Shown here piece after piece: positions 22,178-34,080 of a DNA stretch of 64,000 bases. The DNA is from Geosiphon pyriformis. Its lineage: Eukaryota > Glomeromycota > Glomeromycetes > Archaeosporales > Geosiphonaceae. Every line of letters begins with the position of its first letter. Position 1 is the first letter of the stretch. The notes under the pieces are model-generated. The model made no database searches, was not told where the DNA came from, and was given only the letters and a program-made list of their open reading frames with translations. The stretch spans positions 186,001-250,000 of the forward strand of contig JAAOMT010000483.1 in the NCBI GenBank assembly GCA_016748015.1, written 5' to 3'. The position numbers were made by a program, and so were the translations under genes.

Positions 22178-24593
22178 TTATCTTTTCTTTTTTAATATTG
22201 AGCTTTGTCGAAATTTTTATTTTGGATTAATTTTATTACTTCTCTTTCTAATACTGTTTGTTTAATTCTGGTTCTTATGTTTTCTACTTGTGAGTTATTC
22301 ATTCTTTCCTACTGGTTAATAATTATTGTTTTCATTTCTGAATGTAATAGGTTTTCTGAATAATTTTGAAATATGGTGTATAGTCAATAGATTGTTCTAG
22401 TGTTGAATTTGTTTTTTTTTTGATAAAGTCTTTAATTTGCTGTATTATTTCTTGATTGAATATTTTTTTGGATTTGTCAATATATAATTTCTGGATATTC
22501 AGCTTTTGTCTTAGCTAATAGTAACAGTATGCTATTGGAAGTTGTTTTGTTCATAACTTCTAGTTTTCTTTGGTTAGTTTCTTTGTTAGAATTATTCTTG
22601 GTTGGAATTATTCTTGGTATTTTTCCAAAAGTGTTTTTTACTTTTTTCATGATTTTATCTAACCAATATTTTGTTTAGTTCTGTGGTTGCTAATATGAAA
22701 TTTTTTTTCTCTTTTTGTGTTTTGATAGCAAATTGTTTGGTAGTTGATAACAATTTTCATGTTTAATTGTTGTTAATTTATGGCTTGAAATAGTTGTTAA
22801 GCCATTGTGTAAATATAATCTGGAATTTTCATCTTTTATTGTTGTTGTTGTTGTATCTACTGTATTTTTTTATATAATATTTTGTCAATTAATTTGATAT
22901 GTTTGTCTAGATAATTATGATTGGTTTTAAATTTCGTGAAATTTTATTTGGTTGAACTAGTATTTGTTGTACTTTCAGTTGTGAAATATTACTAGTAAAT
23001 AATAGTAATATATTGTAATATGGTTTTAATCAATCTCTATATGCTGTTTTAGTTAATATTTTGTTGTCTTATCTTAATTTATAAGATCTATTTCCTAGAA
23101 TTTCTTTAATGTGAAATAGTTCATCCTATTTGGAATCAAATTTTCTACTTTATTGTTTTTCCATTTTGGTATAATGTAAAAGTACTTTGTCTTTAATTCT
23201 AAATTTAATTGGTTTAATTGGTAATTAGTTATTATGTCGTTTTTTTTGTTTTTCTTATAATTTTTGAATGTTATTAGCTGTTTTTTATCTTTTGTTTTCC
23301 AAAGTTTCTATTAATTTGTATGTTTTTAGCAATGTTCTTTGAAAGTTGGCTTTTGTTATTGGTTCTATTAAATATGTGTTGATGTTTATTTTAATTAATA
23401 ATATTGCTGTTCTACTATAAACAAGTTCAAATAGTGTTGCTTGTATGATATCTTGCTTTATTGTTTAATAAGCAAATAGTACTAATGGTATAAACAAATT
23501 CCATTTGTTCTGGTTTTTTTGGCTGATCTTGGCTATTACTTTATACAATATTCTATTAAACTTTTTGACTAAGCCATTTGTTTATGGATAATATGATAAT
23601 GATAATAGTTTCTTAATTCCAAATTTTTGACTTAATTCTGTTATTGTTCTATTCACAAAGTGAGTTTTTTAATCTGATAATATTTTTTTAAACATCCATG
23701 TTTACAAATCAAATCTTGATGAATAAATTTGGCTATGGATTCTGCATCTGCTCTTTGAATTGCTTTTACTTCTGACTATTTTGTGAGATAGTTCATAGCT
23801 ATTGCTATATAATGATTGTCTTTGCTAATTATTGTTAATGATCTGACTAAGTCAATTTCAATTTGATCAAATAGTTGTCTCATTTTAATTAGTCTTAGTG
23901 GTTTACTGGGTCTTGTTTTTTTTTCTTTAATAAGCATTACAATTTTGAATATATTAGATAATATCTGGATATATTGATGGCCAATAATATCTTTTTCTGG
24001 TTTTTTTCATGGTTGCTTCTTTATGAAAATGTTCTGTTGTTAAATCTGAATACATATTGAATAGTATTGTTTCTTTTTTTGGTTTTGTAATTACTTTAAG
24101 TGGCTAATTTGGGTATTTTCTGTTCTTCTGGTATAATATATCTTGGTGTGTGATAAAATATTTTGCTTGTTGTTTTATGTTGTTTTGTTTCTTTTGAGAT
24201 AATTTCTTCTTAAACTGTTAAGTATTAATATAATATTGGAGTTGTTGATATTTTTGTGTGTTTATCTTTTATTATATTTTTGGGTTAAAATGTTCTTAGA
24301 TTTGTTTTATTTGTAACAAACTGTTAGCATTTCCGTTTTCTTTTCTCTTTTTGTAATGTACTATATAATTAAATAGTAATAGTTTTATTTTCTATCTTGT
24401 ATGGCAATTGTCTTTAAATTTTTGCTTTTGGATTGATGTTAATTCTTTGTAATCAGTATACACATCAAACTTTTGACTTAAATATTTCTTTCATTTTATA
24501 ACAGTCTAATAAATAGCCAAATATTCTAATGCTAAAGTTCTATAGTTTTTTTTAGTAGAACTTAAGCTTTGGCTGGCATATACTATTAAGTGT
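22178..24593 (-). pseudogene. Element C extra ORF, integrase and part of RNase H
   Basis: No long open frame, yet the text follows element A step by step. Integrase core words can be read on minus at 23860-23500 (compare IAVAIDYLTKW and SDQGTHF of A), the HHCC region lies near 24060-23920, and the RNase H end near 24590-24300. Stops occur every few codons. The match is by eye against A at the DNA level (for example the stretch beginning at 23041 against 5026) and is convincing in order and spacing. Confidence 0.7.
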
Positions 24594-25606
24594 TGTTACT
24601 AGTAGAATTTTAGCTATTAATTAGCATGAAATTACCCTTATAATTCTTATAATTCATTAGTATATTAATGTCATTTCAAATTATCATTTATTATTTAATC
24701 AATTATCACATATCACGATTCAATTAAAATAATCTAATTAGTATAACAGAAAGTAAGATGATCAAATTACACAATATCCTGAACTTTGTAACATTCAGAA
24801 ATTCGCCGAAATTTACAGAAATTCGCCGAAATTTATAAGAAATTCGCCGAAATTTACAGAAATTCACCGAAATTATGAATAGTTCACCCAAATTAATTAA
24901 TAGTTCAGCAAAATAACTTGTAGTTCATCAAAATGTATCTTTAGTTTGCCGGAATTTGGGCAAAGAGAAAAAGTGCAAGTTCATAAACTAGTACTACAAC
25001 AAGTTGTATAAAAGAAGAGCTTTTCTCTTCTGGAAAATATATCTTACTTTAGATTTATCTCTTAAAACCGTTTATATACACACAAAAAGAAATAAAAATC
25101 AAATAATTCGAAAAACCAAATTCTTTAATTATTGTACTTAGAAAAACCCCCAAAAACCCAACTAACATTTCGAAATTGATTAGCTACCAATTTCAGTAAA
25201 CTGTTAGTGATTCCAGGCTTGGATAGAAAACGTTTCTCTTGACAAAATTCTATTTCTTTTACATTTCTTTTATTTTCCTTTTCTTTTCTTATTACAATCA
25301 TTAGGGTAGCCTACAGACAAGATTTCTGTAGAAGAGTTGACTTTCACAGCAAAGTAACTATACATTTTAGTGAGCTTCCAGATGAGCAATTCCTGGGAAA
25401 GAGTTGATGTTTACTACAACGTAACTACATAAAGTAACTGGCAAGGAATTGGCCATTCCACTTATAAGCCCAGCAGTTCAAATTATAGGAGATAATTTGA
25501 AGATAAATTCAGTTATTGGAGGTTTAACTACTTCTAGAAAACATGAATTCACAACAAACAGACATTAACAACATTTAAGAAAAGAGACCAAAAATCTCTG
25601 GTAACA
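24594..25606 (+). repeat. Solo LTR of family B inside element C
   Basis: 1013 bp from TGTTACTAG to GGTAACA with perfect GTGT duplications (24590-24593, 25607-25610). The best example of the repeated box in family B: four close copies of AATTCRCCGAAATT within 24801-24875 and further degenerate copies to about 24975, just upstream of a TATA-like TTGTATAAAAGAAG (25003-25016). Confidence 0.92.
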
Positions 25607-26752
25607 GTGTTCTCTTCTATCTGGTCTTTTTTGTGACAACACTGCTTCCAAAACTTGTCCTAATGTATCAGTAGTAATAATAAATAATTTGCTGTGATCA
25701 AAATAAATTAGTACTAAAGCTTGAATAAGTTTGTTTTTTAATATGTCAAAAACTTCTTGCTGCTTTTCAGTCTATTCATATTTAGTGTTTTTGGCTTAAA
25801 GTTGATGAAATAATTGAGTCAGTTTAGAAAAGTTTTGGATAAAGCAGCAATAGTATTCAGCAAATTCCAAGAATGTTTTTAGTTCTGTGAAATTTGTAAG
25901 TACTGGAAAGTTTTTGACAATTTTAATCTTATTTGGACCTGTTTTGATGCTGTTTTTGTTTACAACATATTTCAAGAATTTCAGTTCTGTTTTGTTAAAA
26001 AAACACTTTATAGTATTCAACTTTAGTCTAGTTTTTCTTAGTCTTTTAAATACTTGTTGGAGATGATGAAGATGATTATTGAATGTTTTGGAAAACACAT
26101 TGGTATTATCTAAATAACCTACTATTGACTTCTATAGTAATCTAATATAGACAATTTCTATTAGTTATTAAAAAGTGGCTGGAATATTTATTAAGCTAAA
26201 TAATATTACATCAAATTCAAAGTTTTTTTTTCTGGTTGTAAACACTGTTTTTTCTTTGTTGGTTGATTCATGACTACTTGTCAGTAATCACTGTCTAAAT
26301 CCAAAGTGAAGAACCATTTTTTTTCTTCAAAAGCATTAAATAGTTTTTGAATTTGTGAAGTCAAATAGCTGTCTTTATAAGTCATACTATTAAGCTTTCT
26401 GTAATTTACACAAAAGCAGATTTTCCTATTTTTCTTTCAGATTAGTATCACTGATAATGATTATAGACTCATGAATGATTGAATTAATCTATTGTCCAAC
26501 ATTTTGTTGATTTTTTGTTGAATGATCTTATGGCTTGCTAGTAGTACTCTGTATGTTTTTTGTTTAATTGGCATTACATCTTCAGTTTTGATTTGGTGTT
26601 GGATAATATTAGTTCTGTTAAATTTCATTTTTACTTGTAAAAATGGCAGTAAAGTTGTTAAGTAGCATTTTGATTTACATATGTTAAAGTGGGTCTAGAT
26701 TTCCCAAATTCATTTGTTCTAATTGTTTTAATTGGAACAAATAATATTTTTT
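25607..26752 (-). pseudogene. Element C reverse transcriptase
   Basis: RT remains continuing from the RNase H side. The open stretch 26098-25796 (FSKTFNNHLHHLQQVFKRLR, then KCFFNKTELKFLKYVV) lines up with A residues 69-165. The YLDD site just upstream is disturbed (near 26110). The N-terminal RT entry with QHQIKT-like text lies near 26600. Stops and Asp/Gly losses make it inactive. Confidence 0.78.
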
Positions 26753-27639
26753 TCATTTGTATATTGTTTGTAATATAATATTCACATATCTGCAAAGTTG
26801 TAGAAAATCTGGAATGGTGTTTGATGATTGATCCTTAATCTTGGTGCTTAAATATTTGATGATGGTTTCACTTGGTATTTTGATAGTGTTTTCAGTTATA
26901 TTGTAGATAAAAATTTTGATGTATTTATTGTTTTTGGCTAATATGTAGAGATTAATAATTCCAATTCTTCCTGATTCATAAATTGTAGTCTTTGTTTCAA
27001 AAATCTGAGGTTGATCTTTTATTTTTCTCTCTATAATTAATATGTATTGGTTATATAACAAAATAAAAACTAAGTGACTGGTAAAAATAATTTCTCTCTT
27101 GTTAATGATTTCTTCCTCTGCCATATTAACTGGTACTTTTATTCTATCTGTAAATTCGAATTCATTTTTTTTTCTGGCTGTAATTCTTAATTTTTTTCTT
27201 GTTTCTGCTAATATTAACTAAGCTATTTTAACTAGAGATAAGAATATTGTTTGTGTTATTTTTTTATTTAGTTTAATAACATATTTTTTTTCTGAATTAT
27301 TTTGTAGTATTGCAATAATATTTTCTATATATTTTGCATCAATTATTCCTTCTCTAATGTTGATTTCCTTTTTCATTAAACTAAATCTAGATGCTAATTG
27401 AACTATTGTTATTATTGGAATTTTTATTGCTATTTTTAGATCTATATAAGTACACATATTGGATTTCAAGATAATGACATTTTTTTCTGAATATTTTAGA
27501 TTAAATTCTGTATTAATATTATGTGTGCATTTTGGCATAATATTTTTATTATTATTGCTGAATTATTTTAGTTTCTGCTTTATTAAAAGATCTAGAAGTG
27601 TAATATATTGTTTAGAATTGTAACCAGAGTTTAAATAAT
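26753..27639 (-). pseudogene. Element C dUTPase and linker
   Basis: dUTPase remains: 27538-27218 reads CTHNINTEFNLKYSEKN (motif 1, AGFDL reduced to TEFNL), VQLASRFSLMKKEINIR (motif 2), EGIIDAKYIENI (motif 3) and KKITQTIFLSL (motif 4). The region 27124-26753 is the linker (ENTIKIPSETIIKYLSTKI). Motif 5 falls in the broken stretch between. At 27639 the coding text ends in the Asn-rich linker. Confidence 0.82.
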
Positions 27640-28630
27640 TGTTATCTAAGTAGAAAAACCAATTCAAAGTTATAGAAAAAACATAACCAAAAATGTAACA
27701 ACATGAAATAATACAGAATAATATAAAAAAACACAGAATAATACATAATAACTCAGAATAACATAATACAAAACTCGATAATATATTATAGCACAAAATA
27801 ACTAATTAAAACATAGAATAACTAATAATAATATAGAAAAATAAAATGATAACAAAAATAACAAAACAATAACTAGCAAGAATAAAACAATTAAAAAACA
27901 ATTCTGTAGAACCAAAAAAATGTATAAAAACAAGTAATTATAGAAATTAGAAAAGCATCCAGACAAGAATCAATTTTTCTTTTCCTTATAATTATTATAT
28001 TTTATAAAAATAAAAAACTTATTTGAAAAACCACAAAATCATTGATATATAGTCATCAATTATCTTGTGTTTGAATTAAACTAATCCTTGTTTCATAATT
28101 TTATTCCAGAACAGATGCTTTTAGTATAAATGTTTTGAACTCTTAATAACTGGACCAATTACTCTTAATCATGGTAATTAATGATACTAATTCATCTTTT
28201 TTTATTTTTTTTTATTTTACTTTATTTTATTTTGTGGAGCAACAACATAGGAAAATTGACTGTCTGAAAATAGACTTTGTAATAGTTTGGTAAAAAAAGA
28301 AGGCTTTTTCTAAGTTTAAATATTAACATTATCTTGGTAGCTTATCAGAAGAGCAAAAAAACACCACCAGACCTTAATGACTATGCTTGTTAGCTTAAAG
28401 AAAATAGCTTACATTACATATAAGAAATTATAATATCATGAAACATATCTCTGTGTCTTATAACCAAAGAACTCTATAGATAAATTCATAACAATCCGAC
28501 AAACTTTTAGAGACTAATAACATTAACACAACAAACAAGACTACTGAAAGAAAATTATTAAAAACTCCCTAAAAACCAAATTTTGAGCACCAAATATTAT
28601 TATCATACTCCACTAAGTTTATTCATAACA
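27640..28630 (+). repeat. 5' LTR of element E (family C LTR)
   Basis: 991 bp from TGTTATCTAAG to TTCATAACA. It aligns with 28798-29806 and 40639-41660. The left third is a run of AGAATAAC-like words; a long T/A tract lies at 28190-28245; near the end GAGCACCAAATATTA (28585-28599) mirrors the LTR end plus PBS (TAACATTTGGTGTTC, 28626-28640). Confidence 0.9.
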
Positions 28631-31480
28631 TTTGGTGTTCTCTGTGAGATTATAAAAATTTACAGAGACAGAACACCCCAAAAATTCACAAAAGTAACAA
28701 CTCTCAAAACAGTAGAAAAAGATTATTTACTATATGAAAAAACATTATTTCAATACTTTAGACAAGATTTGAAAATACTATTTGAAGCTGTTACTGCTAT
28801 TACCCAAGTAAAAAAACCAATCCAAAGTTATGGAGAAAACATGACTAAAAACATGATAACATAAAATAATATAAGATAATGTAAAAAAATACAGAATAAC
28901 GCATAATAACTCAGAATAACATAATACAAAACTTGATAAATGTGGTATAACACAAAATAATTAGTGGAAACATAGGATAACTAATAATAACATAAAAAAC
29001 AAAGTGATAACAAAAATAGTAAAGCAATAGCTAGCAAAAATGAAACAATAAAAAACAATTCTGTAGAACAAAAAAATATATATAAAAATGAGTAGTTATA
29101 AAAGTTAGAAAAGCATTCAGACAAGAATCAATTTTCTTCTTTCTTATAATTATTACATTTTACAAATATAAAGGACTTATTTAAAAACCACAAAATTATT
29201 GATACATGATCATAAATTATCTTGTGTTTGAATCAAACTAATTTTTGTTTTATACTTTTATTCCAGAACAGATGTTCTTAATATAAATGTCTTGAATTCT
29301 TAATAATCTGAACCAATTGTTCTTAATTATAGTAATTAACAATACTAATTCATCTTTCTTTATTTTATTTTATTTTTTTTATTTTTTTTTATTTTTTATT
29401 TTCTCTTGTGGAGTAGCAACATAGGAAAATTGATTGTTTAATAATAGACTTTGTAATAGCCTGGTAAAAGAGAGAGGCTCTTCTTAAATTTGGATATTAA
29501 TATTATCTTGATAGCTTACCAGAAGAGCAAAAAGACACCACCAGATCCTAATAACTATGCTCATTAGATCAGAAAAAATAGTTTACATTTACATACAAAA
29601 CATTGCAATATCATGAAACATTTTTCTGTGCCTTATAACCAAAGAACTTTATGGGTAAATTCATAACAATTAAACAGACTTTTAGAGACTAATAACACCA
29701 ATATAACAAACCAGCCTACCAAACAAAAACTCTCAAAAGCTTCTTAAAAACCCAAGTTTTGAGCACCAAATATTACTATTATACTCTACTAAGTTTATTC
29801 ATAATACCACTAAAAGAAATTTTTGTCAATATCAACAGGCAAAAATTGACTGTCTGTTAGGCCAAACAACAGATACAGAAAAAATCAAAAAACAAATACA
29901 CCAAAAATTATTAACATATTCAACAGAAATCACTACTTAAGTCATAGTTAAGACCCTTTGTATAATTAACAAAGAAATCAAAAAATACATAACACAACAG
30001 TATCCTCAAATAAAAGGAAGACAATTAGCAAAGCCCAACTTTACAAAATTCGAGTTTAAATCTGATAATACAACAGCCACACAAGAACAAACTCAATTCA
30101 TGGTCAGCAAGAAGTCAAGATTACTTTCATCAACTACTTTATTATATTATTAGACATCAAAAAGTAGAATCTTATTCAACCAACTTACAAAAACAGAAAC
30201 AAAAACTCCAAGAACTCCCAGAACTCTGTATTTCTGAGATCATAATAATAATCTTTGGACAAAATTCCTAAGAGAATACAAATTGTTATTTAGGAATCTT
30301 ACTTTAACAGCCAGTTAATCCAGCAAAAGCATGTTCTTTTGGATATCACTACTAACACAGTTTTTAATAGAATTGGCAACCACTCCTATAGAAGAAACAG
30401 CCATTTTGCTACTCATTGGCCCCAACAAAAAAAAACAACCAGTATTAGCATCTGAAGAACAATATAGTATCACACCATCAATTTCCTTAGCCTTAACCAA
30501 TAAACTACCTCCAATTAATTAGAACATGACTTACCAAAATATTGCTAGGTTTGAAAAATTTTCCAGAAAAGAAAATAACACAAATTCTTGGATTGTGGAA
30601 GCCAAGAAAGCAATTACTGCCAACAATTGGGATAATAACAGAACAATCCAAATATTGTCTTTTTTTCTAACAAAAATGGCAGATTCATAGTATCAAAGTC
30701 TTGAAGAGAAACCAACTAACTTTGCTGCTTTCAAATTTGCTTTTTTGTGATATTTTTATAAACCTAATATACTTATCAAATTACAAAATCAGTTTAGTAT
30801 AGTAAAACAGAAAGATCATAAAGCCATAACCACTTATTTTGGATGATTTAATCAAATTCTCTAACAGGTTTAGGCAATTGAAAGAGACTATTACACATAC
30901 AGACAAATCCTTAATCAATTTATCAAAAGATTAAAAAGTAACATTTTACAATTAGTAAAACTTCAGCACCCAATAAACTTACAAAAAGCAATCTTTCTTG
31001 TTCATAACTTCAAATCAGCAAAACAAGAAGCCAACTACACTCAAGTTGTCAATTTGGCCATCAATAAAACCCGCAATATTAATGAAAAGCTTATCCAATT
31101 AAGTGAAAAATTAACTCAAAAAATTGAGGAATTTTTAGCCAGTACTACAGAAACCTATCAGCTACCCCAATGAAAAGACAACAATAACAACAAATACCAA
31201 CTACAACAAAATCATCAACAACAACAACAATTCTAAAGATCAGATCTCCATAATTGTTACTACTGTCAAAAACCTGGACATATTGCCCAGAATTGCCAAA
31301 AGAAAGTAACAGACTAAAACCAAGGAAATTAATATTATCAACAATTAAAATATTCTCAAGTCATAAGACCACAACACTCAGCACCTCAATATTAACCACC
31401 ACAGTACTTACAACAAATGTTCCAGAATTACTATTAACCACTATCAGCAATAACTCAACCAGCATCTTAATATTAAAATT
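28631..31480 (+). pseudogene. Element E gag (interrupted by a solo LTR)
   Basis: Starts after the PBS (TTTGGTGTTCTCTG) with FTKVTTLKTVEKDYLLYEKTL, again without ATG and aligned with element B KVVTTPDTTTLEYHQ. The solo LTR at 28798-29806 splits it; it resumes CQYQQAKIDCLLGQTTDTEK. A capsid-like part follows (about 30525-31170, e.g. AKKAITANNWD and QATYAQVV-like text) and a complete CCHC knuckle at 31255-31296 (CYYCQKPGHIAQNC). Many stops. The knuckle survives unusually well. Confidence 0.75.
28798..29806 (+). repeat. Solo LTR of family C inside element E gag
   Basis: 1009 bp from TATTACCC (decayed TGTTACC) to TCATAATA (decayed TAACA). The flanks are CTGC and CCAC, which differ by two transitions and both derive simply from CCGC. 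It contains the same AGAATAAC words, T/A tract (29355-29405) and GAGCACCAAATATTAC as the 5' LTR of E. Confidence 0.87.
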
Positions 31481-32430
31481 CTGTATATAGTTAACCAAAA
31501 ACTTGAACAATTGACTACAATTAAGGATGATAAAACATTAGTAAGAATTAATTACAACCTATCAATGAGCCATTCTAACCAATCAATTGTGACAATACAA
31601 CATTCTAATCAATGCCAACTAAATATCCTAATCAAGTCTCATATTTTGATCTCACCAAAACTCCAAATTTTGGTAATACTACATCTTTAGAAGGGAAGAA
31701 TGTAAATAAACTTCTTAATCTTTTAACTCTAAAAACCATCTTAACTACCATCACTATTCTACTTGTCACCATCATAGAAGACCATACTCTGGCCACTATA
31801 TTTTTTTTCAATCTTAATAATTTGAATAATATCATTGATCTTTTTAGCAGAGTTACTATTAACCAAAACAAACCAATCATGGTGATGTATACTAATGTTT
31901 GAGTAGAAAAAATAAACATTAAATTAATATTCAACAGTAAATCTACAGATAGCATAATTACAAAACAACTTATGAATTAATTAAGTCACCAAGTGGATTA
32001 GACAGCTACTGCCCAAATTATTACAGCAGATAAAAATACCAAGATCCTAATAAGAGAAATTGACAATTTTTTTTTCAAAATTAGCAGAATTCAAATACCT
32101 ACTAAAGTTTTTGTCATGGAAGTTATTCAATATTAAGCCTTTGTAGAAAACAATTGGCTAATAAAAGCCTATGCTACTCTAGACTGAAATATACAAAAGC
32201 TTTAAATTACTTTCAAAGGACAACATGCTTGAATACTCATAATATGCAGACACTTCCAAATAACAACCCCAAAATAATCATTAATCAAATTTAATAAACT
32301 AATTTCCCAACCAACCTTAAAAACATACCAAGTTTTTTGAACAGACAATTTTTGAACAGAGCTTCTAACAATCTCTACTTGAGAAAATAAAGAAAAAGGA
32401 AAAACTGATAAAGAACATCAGGTTCCCTTA
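31480..32430 (+). pseudogene. Element E aspartic protease region
   Basis: Pro/Asn/Thr-rich spacer, then protease remains near 31860-32260: VMYTNV, LIFNSKSTDSIITKQLMN (the active DSG triad now reads NSK), ITADKNTKILIREI and NNWLIKAYATLD. The order matches A and D2. Loss of the catalytic Asp and Gly by G-to-A changes shows that it is dead. Confidence 0.75.
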
Positions 32431-34080
32431 TCAATTTACCAAATACCATATTAAAAAGATCAACTATACTAACTTCTAAAACTAATCTGTGTTGATTGTA
32501 AAAAGAAATTATCTTTAATAGATGTCTGTATTGGAGATGACAAAGTTTGGCCAACTGCCATAAAATATTATTGTTAACTGTGTGTATTAGAAAAATTCAG
32601 ATGATCAAAATAGCAGAGCAAATAGAACAATATCTTCTGTTTTATATGTAGTGAAATTCTATCTAATAAAGATCTATGGAATAACATTCCTAAAAAAGGA
32701 GGAATCTGTGATAAGTCTTGTCAGTACACCATTTTGATTAATAACTGGATGCAAAAAAAACTTTGTTCACTGCAACATATCAACAGACAATAAACTGACT
32801 GGAGAATTATTCTTATAATAAAGAAAAAATTTGGAAAATAGCCCTAGCAAAATGTGAAGAAGCCATTATTGAAGAAATACATACCATTAAAAATGCTTTT
32901 ATAATCATCAAAAAAATAGATGACCTATTCACAAATAACTTGGAAGTATTCTAAGACTGATACCAAGAATTGGCTCTTATCTGGGAGGAACAAAAGCAAA
33001 GCCTAACTGACTTCAATACAAAGCTGTGCAATCATTGTTTAATTTCTTGCCATTTTTAACACTGTAACAAATGTGATTTTTTATTCAATCTACCTCTAAG
33101 AACATTATATTCTATCACAGAATTATCAAAACCTAAAGACAACTATAAATTAGTCACCAAGAACATGTTATTTTAAGAGCTGAATAAGGCTGTCAAAATG
33201 GAACAGTACTTTGTCTATCTTGACCTCTTTAAAAAATTGGAATTAAAATAATATAATAACAACCATGAAGAAATATGTCTTGAAAAAACACACAAAACTA
33301 ATGCTAGTTTTGACTTAAAATACCTTGAACAATTACCTATAGTTATAGCTTTATATTTTTTTGTAACAATAGATCTAAAAATAGTCTTGAAAATTTTTAT
33401 CAGTATGATGGTACAAATCACATCTTGATTTAGTCTGGCTAAGAAAAAAATTAATATGAAAAAAGGAATTATTAATGCTAGATATATCCAGAAACATTAT
33501 TAGAATATTACAAAACAATTCAGACCAACCCTACAAAATTGAGTTACAAGAAAAAATTGCTTAAGCTATCTTTTTGCCTTTTATAAAAATACCCAAATTA
33601 ACTTCAGTTACTACATATAAAGAATTAAATCTCATTGTTAAAAGAATTAATGGATTCAGATCAAGTAGAAAAGGAAACATATTCATCAATTTTATTGAAG
33701 AAAGCAGTGACCAAATAGAACTTATATACACAGACACAATTATTTTTATCTCTCCATATTGACAATATATTCTTAAAATAGAAAGAAAGATCTAAGATCA
33801 AGTCATATTATTTAAAGCCAATCCAGAAATTTGCTCTTTAGCTGATATAATCAATTTGTATATACTAATCAAAGCTTATAAACATTTAAAAATTTCTATC
33901 TATAATTACACTAAAGATACTATTGAAATCCCAAAATAAATTCTTATTGGTTTCATATCCTCAAACATTCAAAATCCAAAAAAACCTCAACCTATTTCAG
34001 ATTTTATGCAATTATTCTTATTTTGTAATATTACTTTACAAGTATAGAACCTGCTAAAAAAAAGTTACTTATTTACATTA
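32430..34080 (+). pseudogene. Element E Cys-rich module, dUTPase and linker
   Basis: Cys module remains near 32470-32760 (ICVDCKKKLSLI-like text), a helical part, then CNHCLISCHF and HCNKC near 33030-33080 (second Cys motif, spacing as in A). dUTPase: TNASFDLKYLEQ (motif 1, about 33300), VQITS and FSLAKKKINMKKGIINARYI (motifs 2-3), VKRINGFRSSRKG (motif 5, about 33640; open frame from 33574). The linker ends DTIEIPK with ILIGFISSNI. Stops and one frame change are present between motifs 3 and 4. Confidence 0.75.

Larger units (their letters stand above)
21406..27639 (-). mobile_element. Element C: decayed LTR retrotransposon, 5' end missing
   Basis: A-type element on the minus strand: 3' LTR (21406-22177), extra ORF, integrase, RNase H, RT and dUTPase in the order of element A, stopping in the dUTPase linker at 27639 where element E begins. 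Gag, protease and 5' LTR are absent. A solo B LTR interrupts RNase H. It is badly mutated; most domains can be recognised only by aligning with A. Confidence 0.85.

Noticed and set aside
24795-24975. CRISPR-like array
   Set aside because: Regular short repeats, but the units are degenerate, spacers are themselves repeated, and the array sits inside an LTR promoter in a eukaryotic genome.
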